Source: Oscillospiraceae bacterium (GTDB taxonomy: Bacteria > Bacillota_A > Clostridia > Oscillospirales > Oscillospiraceae). From it: a stretch of DNA of 41,426 nucleotides. The notes below the pieces were generated by a model that was not told the origin of the DNA, made no database searches, and saw only the letters and a list, made by a program, of their open reading frames with translations. Shown piece by piece: positions 1-7,163 of the stretch. The stretch lies in the NCBI GenBank assembly GCA_015067895.1, contig SVLP01000022.1:1-41426 (forward strand), given 5' to 3'. Position 1 is the stretch's first letter; each line of letters begins with the position of its first letter. The position numbers and the translations under genes were made by a program.

Positions 1-129
1 GGTGAGCACGGCGGTGACCCCGTTTCCGTCGAGTTCTGCCACAAGATCGGCCTGGACTATGTCTCCTGCTCCCCCTTCCGTGTTCCCATCGCCCGCCTGG
101 CCGCCGCTCAGGCCGCCATCAAGGGCTGA
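1..129 (+). CDS. ppdK: pyruvate, phosphate dikinase, C-terminal end (partial)
   Basis: The first 42 codons visible run in frame to a TGA at 127-129. The peptide contains [26 protein letters not shown] and [10 protein letters not shown], the C-terminal barrel end of PPDK; the Cys in YVSCSPFRV is the conserved proton donor of the PEP/pyruvate half-reaction. The enzyme interconverts PEP, AMP and PPi with pyruvate, ATP and phosphate in the cytosol, a glycolytic/gluconeogenic step common in anaerobic Clostridia. The start lies outside the window. A strong hairpin terminator follows 14 bases later, so this is the last gene of its unit. Confidence 0.93.
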   Translation, partial: GEHGGDPVSVEFCHKIGLDYVSCSPFRVPIARLAAAQAAIKG

Positions 130-143
130 TATCCCCTAACTTC

Positions 144-183
144 AACAGGCGTACCACCCATTCGGGCGGTACGCCTGTTTTTT
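144..183 (+). terminator. rho-independent terminator of ppdK
   Basis: A 16-bp inverted repeat (144-159 with 164-179, a single G-T wobble, loop ATTC) is followed by a T run at 177-183. It sits directly after the ppdK stop codon. Confidence 0.9.
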
Positions 184-200
184 GCATCTGCGGTAAGATC

Positions 201-235
201 AAACGGACGTACTGCAAATGCAGCACGCCCGTTTT
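201..235 (-). terminator. inverted repeat, probable terminator of the small gene at 238-417
   Basis: Sixteen-base arms (aaacggacgtactgca and its near reverse complement, two wobbles) with a 2-3 base loop lie just downstream of the minus-strand stop at 238-240. Only three T residues follow on the minus strand and four on the plus strand, so the terminator call is weak and it could be bidirectional. Confidence 0.45.
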
Positions 236-237
236 CC

Positions 238-417
238 TCAGTCGTCGTCTTCATCGTCTCTCCAGGAGGAGGTGAAATGCAGCTCCCCGGAATCCAGCTC
301 CATCGCCATGTTGTCCGAGACGCGCATCATCATATTTCCATCGGAGTCCATTGCCATATTGCCCGAAGTCCGGAAAATGAGATCCCCATCCTCCAGATCA
401 AAGATCGGCTTATGCAT
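238..417 (-). CDS. small Met/Asp-rich protein, unknown function (59 aa)
   Basis: A 59-codon frame begins with ATG (415-417) behind a strong GAGGAGG site and ends in TGA (238-240). The protein begins MHKPIFDLEDGDLIF, has two NMAM repeats about 16 residues apart (SGNMAMDSDG and SDNMAMELDS) with a GNMMMRV segment between them, and ends in an acidic tail RDDEDDD. No Cys, signal peptide or membrane segment. Its Shine-Dalgarno overlaps the stop codon of the upstream HTH-like gene, 13 bases away, so the two are almost certainly translated from one mRNA. I do not recognise the family; the alternating hydrophobic/Asp-Gly pattern suggests a small beta-strand protein. The in-frame length, RBS and coupling make it a real gene. 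Confidence 0.72.
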   Translation of the reverse strand: MHKPIFDLEDGDLIFRTSGNMAMDSDGNMMMRVSDNMAMELDSGELHFTSSWRDDEDDD

Positions 418-430
418 ACTTCCAACCTCC

Positions 431-1663
431 TCAAATAATCGGTTTGATGTTTCGGATCTGATCGTACAGCTCGTTCACTTCCTGAATGAGCCGCCTGATC
501 TGTACATCCTCCGATGATGCTTCCACTTTTACAAGATTGGACACGATCCCGTCCCTTGTTTCGGGTGAGCCCCAGGATACCACATCCCCGTCATCGGGAA
601 ACGACAAATAATACAGGATCCCCTTTTCGATCTCCTTTTCGATCTCCTCTTCGGCCCATTTGGGATCCATGAATCCGCTGTAATACGCCCTGCGGCGGGC
701 AACGGCTGTTTCAAACATGCCCCTGAGCCTGTCCAAAACATTCTGGTTGTGCTTGACCGCGTCCTTCAGGATCCACGGGATATAGTCGTTTTTCTTTTTC
801 AGCAGCGCAGGGATCAGCCTGTTGATGAAGGGGAACAGGAAAGGGAAGCTCCGACCGAAGCGTTCCGTAATTTCGAATTCCGTTGTGAAGTATTCCAGGA
901 TCCCGTCGTTTGCCCCGGTCAGAGCCTCGATCAGTCTGGCATCAAAATACTTCTCGCACTCGAAAGGTGCAGGGGAAAAACAATTCGCCTCATACATGTC
1001 CGGGATCTCCCTGGCGTGGAGTTCCTCCAGCATTTGGATATCTCCGTTCCGGATCGCCAGGAGGATCATTTCCATCCGCAGCTTCTGCTCATACATCCGC
1101 GAATTCAGCACATTGTGATTCCGAGCCAGAAAGCCGTTGCACTTGATGCTGGTTCCCGCTCCGAAGTACGGGAAATAGTCGCGTTCCTCCTCTCCGACGA
1201 ACCAGATGATCCCCTGCTCCATCAGATACTTCAGAAATGCATAATTCTGAAATTCCAGCGCGTATTCGATCACGGTCTTTCCGTACTCGTCCGCATTCAG
1301 GATCAGCTGATCCTCCCGTTCCAGATACGCATCCCATTCCCGCTGATCCTGCGACATGGCGATGCTGTAATTCGACAGATGGCTGGACGAGACCGCAAAG
1401 CTGGTTCCCCCGCTCAGGATCTCCTCGCAGGACAGATCCAGCAGCTTGGAGAATACCGGCAAGTCCTCCAGCTGTACGCCCTTGCTGCCCTTCAGGATCT
1501 GGGAAAGCCGGTTTGCCATCTTCCGCAGGGCTTCATCGTCCGTCGACTCATTCCGCTCCTCCAGACAGGCCTTCCCGAACTGACGGACAGACGGGAACTT
1601 ACGCTCCTCGATCCGCTTCTTCAGATAGGCTCCGATCTGTTTGTTGTCTGCCAATCGAAACAT
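431..1663 (-). CDS. HTH-like N-terminus plus ankyrin-like repeat protein, unknown function
   Basis: About 410 residues. The N-terminal ~75 residues (LADNKQIGAYLKKRIEERKF, LSQILKGSKGVQLEDLPVFSKLLDLSCEEIL) look like a phage-type helix-turn-helix domain: a degree-of-similarity call, not a confident hit. The remainder has regularly spaced helical segments resembling ankyrin-like repeats (GKTVIEYALEFQNYAFLKYLME; MILLAIRNGDIQMLEELHA). Start: a GTG at 1672 is in frame, but AGGTG at about 1668-1674 is placed correctly for ATG at 1661-1663, which I prefer. Coupled to the 59-residue gene downstream. An upstream region with nested inverted repeats (1722-1778) could be its own operator. Possible roles are a stress or phage-sensing regulator; no direct evidence for either. 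Confidence 0.75.
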   Translation of the reverse strand: MFRLADNKQIGAYLKKRIEERKFPSVRQFGKACLEERNESTDDEALRKMANRLSQILKGSKGVQLEDLPVFSKLLDLSCEEILSGGTSFAVSSSHLSNYSIAMSQDQREWDAYLEREDQLILNADEYGKTVIEYALEFQNYAFLKYLMEQGIIWFVGEEERDYFPYFGAGTSIKCNGFLARNHNVLNSRMYEQKLRMEMILLAIRNGDIQMLEELHAREIPDMYEANCFSPAPFECEKYFDARLIEALTGANDGILEYFTTEFEITERFGRSFPFLFPFINRLIPALLKKKNDYIPWILKDAVKHNQNVLDRLRGMFETAVARRRAYYSGFMDPKWAEEEIEKEIEKGILYYLSFPDDGDVVSWGSPETRDGIVSNLVKVEASSEDVQIRRLIQEVNELYDQIRNIKPII

Positions 1664-1721
1664 CTGTATCACCTCACCGTCAGTTTATCAGAGAAAACGA
1701 CATGCTCCTAGTCCCCGATCC

Positions 1722-1778
1722 GCATACACAAAAAGGGTACATTTTTTACACGCCGAAAAAGTGTATGCTTTTTGTGTA
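1722..1778 (-). promoter_or_regulatory. nested inverted repeats, candidate operator upstream of the HTH-like gene
   Basis: TACACAAAAAG at 1725-1735 is inverted exactly at 1768-1778, and GCATACAC at 1722-1729 is inverted exactly at 1761-1768, so two overlapping inverted pairs share one region 60-115 bases upstream of an HTH-like gene. Another GTGTA/TACAC pair lies between them. A role as binding site for the adjacent regulator is inference. Confidence 0.45.
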
Positions 1779-1817
1779 CATGATACCGCCGGATACCGCT
1801 TCTGTCAATGGATATGC

Positions 1818-1848
1818 AAAAACCCCCCGTTTCCGAGGAAACGGGGGA
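1818..1848 (-). terminator. rho-independent terminator of the prs-family gene
   Basis: Perfect 11-bp stem CCCCCGTTTCC (1824-1834) with GGAAACGGGGG (1837-1847); on the minus strand it is followed by a run of five T residues. It lies 13 bases after the stop codon of the gene at 1861-3009. Confidence 0.92.
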
Positions 1849-1860
1849 CAGTTTCTGGGA

Positions 1861-3009
1861 TCACTCGCGGTTTGCCAGCAGGGTCTCGATCTTCTTGATG
1901 GGATCGATGATGGAACCGACGCTCATCTCGTGGTTGATGGCGGCGACGAAGTAGGCGCAGTACTTGGAGCAGTCCACGTCGAAGTACCACTTCCGCTCCA
2001 GCAGCTCGGGCTTGCGGTAGGTCAGGTTGGTGCCCAGGACGGCGGTCAGGACGCCCTCCTCCACCATCTGGTCGAATTTGGCCAGGCCGGAGGTGAACAG
2101 GGGGTAGGTAGCATTGGCGATGATGTGCTTGGCGCCCCGCTTCTTCAGCTCCCGGGCGACTTCCAGCATGCTCTCGCCGGAGGCGATGATGTCGTCAGCG
2201 ATGAAGACGGTCTTGCCCTCGACGCTCTCGCCCAGGTACTCGTGGGCCACGATGGGGTTGCGGCCGTTGACCACGCGGGTGTAGTCGCGGCGCTTGTAGA
2301 ACATACCCAGGTTGCAGCCCAGGACGCTGGAGAAGTACATATTGCGGGAGATGGCACCCTCGTCAGGAGAGATGACCATGAAGTGATCCTTGTCGAAGGA
2401 CAGCTCGGGCATATGGTGCAGCAGGGTCTTGAGCACCTGATAGGTGGGCATGACATTGTCAAAGCTCATCAGGGGCACGGCATTCATCAGCCGGGGATCG
2501 TGGGCATCGAAGGTGATGATGTTCTGCACACCCATGCTCTGCAGCTCCTGCAGGGCCACGGCGCAGTCCAGGGACTCGCGCACGATGCGGCGATGCTGAC
2601 GGCCGCCGTACAGGGAGGGCATGATGACGCTCATGCGGTGGCTGCGGCCTGCGACGGCCTGGATCAGACGCTTCAGGTTGGCGAAATGATCGTCGGGGGA
2701 CATGTGGTTCTCATGACCAAAGAGATTGTAGGTCAGGGAGTAGTTGCCGGGATCACAGACAAAGAAAATATCGTCACCGCGGACGGACTGCTTGACCAGA
2801 CCCTTTGCGTCGCCGCTCTGGAAGCGGGGGCAGGCACAGTCAACGATAAAGGTATCCTGCTCGATGCCGACCTCCTTGGCCCAGGCGACCAGATGGTTGT
2901 CGATGAGCTTGGCCAGATCCTCTGCGCCGGGGCAGGCGATCAGTGCGGGATGGGCGACCTGGGTATCAGGATTGAAAAAATCAGCAGGGGTGACGGTGTT
3001 CGTGGACAT
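1861..3009 (-). CDS. prs: ribose-phosphate pyrophosphokinase family protein
   Basis: A 382-residue protein with the PRPP-synthase/phosphoribosyltransferase signature: the PRPP-binding loop FIADDIIASGESM, the preceding NPIVAHEYLGE stretch, TFDAHDPRLMNAVP (catalytic-His type region) and YGGRQHRRI. The family transfers pyrophosphate from ATP to ribose-5-phosphate, giving PRPP for nucleotide, His, Trp and NAD synthesis in the cytosol. It is longer than the canonical ~315-residue enzyme, matching the longer Clostridial variant. ATG at 3007-3009 has GGAGGA ten bases upstream; an in-frame ATG at 3033 lacks a good site. Monocistronic, with a TATAAT at 3094-3099 and its own terminator. Whether it has full synthase activity or a related role cannot be settled from sequence alone. 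Confidence 0.88.
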   Translation of the reverse strand: MSTNTVTPADFFNPDTQVAHPALIACPGAEDLAKLIDNHLVAWAKEVGIEQDTFIVDCACPRFQSGDAKGLVKQSVRGDDIFFVCDPGNYSLTYNLFGHENHMSPDDHFANLKRLIQAVAGRSHRMSVIMPSLYGGRQHRRIVRESLDCAVALQELQSMGVQNIITFDAHDPRLMNAVPLMSFDNVMPTYQVLKTLLHHMPELSFDKDHFMVISPDEGAISRNMYFSSVLGCNLGMFYKRRDYTRVVNGRNPIVAHEYLGESVEGKTVFIADDIIASGESMLEVARELKKRGAKHIIANATYPLFTSGLAKFDQMVEEGVLTAVLGTNLTYRKPELLERKWYFDVDCSKYCAYFVAAINHEMSVGSIIDPIKKIETLLANRE

Positions 3010-3093
3010 AATATAAAATTCCTCCATTTTCATGCCGCTGTAATTGATTGAAAAATTGTATAAAATGTATCGCGAAGGGGTATTTGCATACTC

Positions 3094-3099
3094 ATTATA
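3094..3099 (-). promoter_or_regulatory. -10 element of the prs-family gene
   Basis: A perfect TATAAT on the minus strand lies 85 bases upstream of the start codon. No good -35 hexamer is visible at 16-18 bases, so only the -10 is claimed. Confidence 0.6.
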
Positions 3100-3256
3100 G
3101 CACAGTTTTTCAGAAGTTCCACCTAATTTTCAGCCAAAACCGACTTTTTCTGCGCTTTGCCGAGGGGTAATGCTTTTTCCCTGCCGCTTCTGGGCATATT
3201 GCCCAGAAAGGGTTATAAAATCCGCCGCACTTTGTATTATTTCCAATTATGATTGC

Positions 3257-3299
3257 AAAAAACCGTTACCGCTCCCAAAGGGAACGGCAACGGTTTTTC
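3257..3299 (-). terminator. rho-independent terminator of niaR
   Basis: Sixteen-base arms (3261-3276 and 3280-3295, two wobbles, loop AAA) are followed on the minus strand by six T residues. It abuts the stop codon of the gene at 3301-3819. Confidence 0.9.
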
Positions 3300-3300
3300 A

Positions 3301-3819
3301 TCATTCCTCCAAAAAGCCCCTTGCCCGGAACTCCGCCTCGATCAAATCCAGCAGCTTCTCCGAGGGCGCGGCCACGGTGTGGAAATGGCAGTCGTCGGTC
3401 AGCACCTTCAGCGGATTGTCCCGGCAGGCCTTCAGCCGCTCCACGAACTCCTGGGCATCCTGGGCGTTCTCGATGAGCAGGTCAGCCCGGATGGGCCCGT
3501 AGAGCTCATGCTCCACCGCCACGTCCAGGATCCGTCCGCCCAGATCGATGACGGTCATGAACTCGTCGAGCACCTGCTCGGTGGTGTGGCGGACGAAAAA
3601 GACCCGCTTAGGCTGGGACTCCCGGACGGCATCGGGCCGCAGGAGGTAACCTTTATTGGTGGACAAAATGGGCATGTGCTCTGCCCGCATCAGGGCGATG
3701 TCCTGAACGATGACCTGGCGGCTCACATGGAGTCCCTTCGCCAGGGCCGTGCCCGTCAGGGGCTGCTCGGCAGTAAGCAGCATCTGCCGGAGCTTGATTC
3801 TGCGCGCTTCTCCTGTCAT
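3301..3819 (-). CDS. niaR: NiaR-type transcriptional repressor (HTH + 3H domain)
   Basis: 172 residues. Residues 5-60 form a winged helix (RRIKLRQMLLTAEQPLTGTALAKGL, VSRQVIVQDIALMR) and residues 70-170 the 3H ligand-binding domain, with the characteristic His at 78, 104, 145 and 147 (DDCHFHTVAAPSE). The family, described in Bacillus and Thermotoga, represses NAD synthesis and niacin-uptake genes when niacin is present. Start ATG at 3817-3819 with GAGGGG upstream and a TTGACT-17-TACAAA promoter. It is divergent from an EIIC-like transporter whose leader holds a NiaR-like box, so the transporter is the obvious target. No NAD biosynthesis gene lies nearby. Confidence 0.9.
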   Translation of the reverse strand: MTGEARRIKLRQMLLTAEQPLTGTALAKGLHVSRQVIVQDIALMRAEHMPILSTNKGYLLRPDAVRESQPKRVFFVRHTTEQVLDEFMTVIDLGGRILDVAVEHELYGPIRADLLIENAQDAQEFVERLKACRDNPLKVLTDDCHFHTVAAPSEKLLDLIEAEFRARGFLEE

Positions 3820-3847
3820 GGTGATTCCCCCTCAATTTGCTACCCTT

Positions 3848-3876
3848 TTTGTACCATATTTCCGGCAAAAAGTCAA
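3848..3876 (-). promoter_or_regulatory. niaR promoter
   Basis: Minus-strand TTGACT (3871-3876), 17-base spacer, TACAAA (3848-3853), 29 bases before the niaR start codon. Confidence 0.65.
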
Positions 3877-3892
3877 ATCCTCTGAAAAATCC

Positions 3893-3942
3893 TTGACAAC
3901 CGCAGGTGTGCGAGTATAATGGTAACGACAACTGACAAGACA
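3893..3942 (+). promoter_or_regulatory. EIIC-like transporter promoter with NiaR-like operator
   Basis: TTGACA (3893-3898), 16-base spacer, perfect TATAAT (3915-3920). Downstream, TGACAAGACA at 3933-3942 differs at one position from TGTCAAGACA, the core of NiaR boxes as I recall them. It lies between the -10 and the ribosome binding site, the position expected for repression. The NiaR consensus is from memory. Confidence 0.7.
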
Positions 3943-3971
3943 GCTGAATATACATAAAGGAGTTGTGTGTT

Positions 3972-5027
3972 TTGAAAGAATTTCTGAAGCGGAAGAACAT
4001 CGTCTTCTCCGCCAAGCGCTACGGCATCGACGCGCTGGGAGCCATGGCGCAGGGTCTGTTCTGCTCCCTGCTCATCGGTACCATTGTCAAGACTCTGGGC
4101 CAGCAGCTTTCCATCCCCTTCCTGGTGGAGGTGGGCGGCTACTGCTCCGCCATGAGCGGCCCCGCCATGGCCTGCGCCATCGGCTACGCCCTGCAGGCAC
4201 CCCCGCTGGTGCTCTTCTCCCTGGCGACTGTCGGCTGCGCCGCCAACACCCTGGGCGGCGCAGGCGGCCCCCTGGCGGTGCTGTTCATCGCCATCGCAGC
4301 CGCCGAGTGCGGCAAGGCCGTCTCCAAGGAGACCAAGGTGGATATCCTGGTGACACCCATGGTCACGATCCTGGTTGGTGTCGGCCTGGCAGCCCTGACC
4401 GCCCCCGCCATCGGCAGCGCCGCCTCCGCCGTGGGTGATTTCATCGAGTGGGCGACTGTCCTTCAGCCCTTCTGGATGGGCATTCTGGTGTCCGTGGTGG
4501 TGGGCGTGGCTCTGACCCTGCCCATCTCCTCCGCCGCCATCTGCGCCGGCATCGGCCTGTCCGGTCTGGCGGGTGGTGCCGCTGTTGCCGGCTGCTGCGC
4601 CCAGATGGTGGGCTTCGCCGTGGCCTCCTTCCGGGAGAACCGCTGGGGCGGCCTCCTGAGCCAGGGTCTGGGCACCTCCATGCTCCAGATGGGCAACATC
4701 GTCAAGAATCCCAAAATCTGGATCCCCGCCACCCTGACCTCCGCCATCACCGGCCCCATCGCCACCTGCCTGTTCCAGTTCCAGATGAACGACCCCGCCG
4801 GCGGCGTGGCCTCCGGCATGGGCACCTGCGGCATGGTGGGTCCCATCGGCGTCTACGCCGGCTGGGTCAACGACGTGGCCACCGGCGCCAAGGCCGCCAT
4901 CACCGGCTTCGACTGGATGGGCATGGCCCTGATCTGCTTCCTCCTGCCCGCCGTCCTCAGCTGGCTGATCGGCATTGCCTGCCGCAAGCTGGGCTGGATC
5001 CGCGACGGCGACATGAAGCTGGACTAA
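3972..5027 (+). CDS. EIIC-like membrane transporter (PTS_EIIC_2 family), candidate NiaR target
   Basis: 351 residues with roughly ten hydrophobic segments and many Gly/Ala, ending in a short cytoplasmic tail. The N-terminus KEFLKRKNIVFSAKRYGIDALGAMAQGLF and the segment QNGGFCCAQ-like GGAAVAGCCAQMVGFAVASF match the PTS_EIIC_2 (thiamine-free, orphan EIIC) family; no EIIA or EIIB domain or gene is next to it. AAAGGAG at 3956-3962 favours TTG at 3972 over the in-frame TTG at 3963, and KEFLKRK is the usual N-terminus of the family. Control by the divergent NiaR suggests transport of niacin or a related pyridine; this is inference, because the named niacin transporters NiaP, NiaX and NiaY were not recognised here. 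Cytoplasmic membrane. Confidence 0.8.
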   Translation: MKEFLKRKNIVFSAKRYGIDALGAMAQGLFCSLLIGTIVKTLGQQLSIPFLVEVGGYCSAMSGPAMACAIGYALQAPPLVLFSLATVGCAANTLGGAGGPLAVLFIAIAAAECGKAVSKETKVDILVTPMVTILVGVGLAALTAPAIGSAASAVGDFIEWATVLQPFWMGILVSVVVGVALTLPISSAAICAGIGLSGLAGGAAVAGCCAQMVGFAVASFRENRWGGLLSQGLGTSMLQMGNIVKNPKIWIPATLTSAITGPIATCLFQFQMNDPAGGVASGMGTCGMVGPIGVYAGWVNDVATGAKAAITGFDWMGMALICFLLPAVLSWLIGIACRKLGWIRDGDMKLD

Positions 5028-5036
5028 CCTCTGCGC

Positions 5037-5062
5037 ACCCCCGCTCCCGCGGGGGTTTTTTT
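5037..5062 (+). terminator. rho-independent terminator of the EIIC-like gene
   Basis: CCCCCG/CGGGGG stem with a short loop followed by seven T residues, ten bases after the stop codon. Confidence 0.93.
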
Positions 5063-5115
5063 CTGTTCTTAAGGAAAATTAAGGCTCGACACCCAACAAC
5101 TTCTTCTCCGCCGAA

Positions 5116-5185
5116 TTGACATCCCTCTCCGATTATAGTAAAATAATGATATGATACCGATATTGTCGGCATCGATCGCGACAAT
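5116..5185 (+). promoter_or_regulatory. promoter of the surface-polymer operon with leader inverted repeat
   Basis: TTGACA (5116-5121), 17-base spacer, TAAAAT (5139-5144). Between promoter and ribosome binding site, ATTGTCG (5162-5168) is inverted as CGACAAT (5179-5185) around an ATCGAT centre, a possible operator or leader hairpin. This is the only strong promoter seen before the terminator at 15361. Confidence 0.75.
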
Positions 5186-5202
5186 GAGAGGAGCCAATCC
5201 TT

Positions 5203-6411
5203 ATGCATATTCCTTTTTCTCCCCCCGACATCACCGCTGATGAGGTGCGGGAGGTGACCGAGGCCCTGCTCTCCGGCTGGATCACCACCGGCCCCAAGAC
5301 CAAGGAGCTGGAGCGTCGGGTGGCCGAGCGGTGCGGCACGAGCTACGCCGTCTGCCTCAATTCCCAGACCGCCTGCGCCGAGATGGCCCTGCGGCTCATG
5401 GGCATCGGCCCCGGCGATCAGGTCATCACCACTGCCTATACCTATACCGCCACCGCCTCCGTGGTCTGCCACGTGGGCGCGGAGCTCATCCTGATCGATA
5501 CCCAGCCGGGCTCTCTGGAGATGGACTACGATGCCATGGAGGCCGCCATCACCGAGCGCACCAAGGTCATCATCCCCGTTGATCTGGCGGGCATCCCCTG
5601 CGACTACGAGCGCATCTTCGCCGCCGTGGAGCGCAAGCGGTACCTGTTCCGCCCCGACCCCAACAGCCGCATCCAGAATGCTATGGGCCGGGTCATCGTC
5701 CTGGCGGATACCGCCCACGCCTTCGGCTCCGTCTGCAAGGGCCGTCCCGTGGGCTCCGTCGCAGACTTCTCCGCCTTCTCCTTCCACGCGGTCAAGAACC
5801 TGACCACCGCCGAGGGCGGTGCCCTGACCTGGCGGGAGATCCCTGGCATCGACAGCCTGGATATCTACAAGAAGCTCCAGCTCCTGAGCCTCCACGGCCA
5901 GAGCAAGGACGCTTTGGCAAAAGTCCAGCTGGGCGCCTGGGACTACGATATCAAGGGCACCTGGTACAAGTGCAACATGACCGACATCGCCGCCGCCGTG
6001 GGGCTGTCCCAGATGGCTCGCTACGACGCCATGCTGGAGCGCCGCCGGGAGATCATCGGCCGCTATGACGCCGCATTGAAGCCCCTGGGCGTGGAGGTGC
6101 TGGAGCACTATACCGACGACCATACCTCCTCCGGCCACCTGTATCTGACCCGGATCCCCGGCGCGGACTATGCCCGTCGGAACGAGATCATCGACCGGAT
6201 GGCCCAGCGGGGCATCGCCTGCAATGTCCACTACAAGCCCCTGCCCCTGCACACCGCCTACCGGGAGATGGGCTTCTCCATCGCAGACTACCCCAACGCC
6301 TACGCCCACTTTGAAAACGAGATCACCCTGCCCCTGCATACCAAGCTCACCGACGAGCAGGTACAGTACGTGATCGACAACTACACCCAGATTCTGAAGG
6401 AATATCTATGA
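5203..6411 (+). CDS. DegT/DnrJ/EryC1/StrS-family PLP aminotransferase
   Basis: 402 residues, the usual length. PLP-binding features are seen in order: QTACAEMALRL, the ADTAHAFG aspartate motif (about 169), and the Schiff-base lysine K198 in SFHAVKNLTTAEGG. This family makes amino sugars by transamination of nucleotide 4-keto or 3-keto sugars, as in bacillosamine or AATGal synthesis. It is the first gene of the operon and overlaps a phosphoglycosyltransferase by four bases (ATGA), so it probably provides the first sugar of the repeat unit. The 4,6-dehydratase needed upstream is not in the window. SD GAGAGGAG lies nine bases before ATG. Confidence 0.92.
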   Translation: MHIPFSPPDITADEVREVTEALLSGWITTGPKTKELERRVAERCGTSYAVCLNSQTACAEMALRLMGIGPGDQVITTAYTYTATASVVCHVGAELILIDTQPGSLEMDYDAMEAAITERTKVIIPVDLAGIPCDYERIFAAVERKRYLFRPDPNSRIQNAMGRVIVLADTAHAFGSVCKGRPVGSVADFSAFSFHAVKNLTTAEGGALTWREIPGIDSLDIYKKLQLLSLHGQSKDALAKVQLGAWDYDIKGTWYKCNMTDIAAAVGLSQMARYDAMLERRREIIGRYDAALKPLGVEVLEHYTDDHTSSGHLYLTRIPGADYARRNEIIDRMAQRGIACNVHYKPLPLHTAYREMGFSIADYPNAYAHFENEITLPLHTKLTDEQVQYVIDNYTQILKEYL

Positions 6412-7097
6412 TCCTGAAAAAATGGGAAGATCTTCCCGATTTCCTCCGAACCGATGCGGTTCGTCCCTACTATGACCTTCTGGCGAAGCGCAGGGGCAGT
6501 CTGCTCCTCAAGCGCAGCTTCGACATCGTCGTCTCCGCGCTGATGCTGCTCCTTCTGAGCCCGGTGTTCCTGATCCTGGCCATCGCCATCAAGCTGGACT
6601 CCCCCGGCCCGGTGTTCTACCGCCAGGTGCGCGTGACCCAGTACGGCAGGGAATTCCGCATCTTCAAATTCCGCTCCATGGTCTCCGACGCCGACAAGCG
6701 GGGCAGTCTCGTCACCGTCAGCGGCGACAGCCGCATCACGAAGGTGGGCCGCTTCATCCGCAAGTGCCGTCTGGACGAGGTCTGCCAGCTCATCGACATT
6801 CTCCGGGGCACCATGACCTTTGTCGGCACCCGGCCCGAGGTTCCCAAATACGTGGCCGCCTACACCCCCGAGATGCTGGCGACCCTGCTCCTCCCCGCCG
6901 GCGTCACCAGCGAGGCCAGCATCCTTTACAAGGACGAGGCCCAGCTTCTGGATGCCGCCGACGATGTGGACGCGGTCTACATCCGGGACGTGCTCCCCGG
7001 CAAAATGAAGTACAATCTGGAAGCGCTGAAGCATTTCAGCTTCCTTTCCGACATCAAAACCATGTTCCGGACGGTTTTTGCCGTTCTGGGCGAATAA
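6408..7097 (+). CDS. undecaprenyl-phosphate sugar phosphotransferase (PglC/WcaJ-type)
   Basis: 229 residues. One membrane helix or re-entrant segment (residues 38-62, SFDIVVSALMLLLLSPVFL) is followed by the phosphoglycosyltransferase core: SPGPVFYRQVRVTQYG, FRIFKFRSM, KVGRFIRKCRLDEVCQLIDILRG with the catalytic Asp-Glu pair D123/E124, and GTRPEVPKYV. It has the small single-domain form typical of PglC. It transfers a phosphosugar from UDP-sugar to undecaprenyl phosphate at the inner face of the membrane and starts the repeat unit. Translationally coupled to the aminotransferase, which suggests that an amino-dideoxy sugar is the initiating residue, as in AATGal-based teichoic acids. Confidence 0.92.
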   Translation: MILKKWEDLPDFLRTDAVRPYYDLLAKRRGSLLLKRSFDIVVSALMLLLLSPVFLILAIAIKLDSPGPVFYRQVRVTQYGREFRIFKFRSMVSDADKRGSLVTVSGDSRITKVGRFIRKCRLDEVCQLIDILRGTMTFVGTRPEVPKYVAAYTPEMLATLLLPAGVTSEASILYKDEAQLLDAADDVDAVYIRDVLPGKMKYNLEALKHFSFLSDIKTMFRTVFAVLGE

Positions 7098-7163
7098 AAT
7101 ATCCACAAAATTCCACCCCTGGCCCGCTTTTGCAGGTCAGGGGCGATTGGCAGGTAAGGTATT

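Noticed and set aside
218..517. plus-strand reading frame across the start of the window's unknown gene
   Set aside because: Shadow of the small minus-strand gene and of the 431-1663 gene; no ribosome binding site.
3187..3208. inverted repeat CTTCTGGGCA/TGCCCAGAAG upstream of prs
   Set aside because: Short hairpin without T run or link to a regulator; not assigned.
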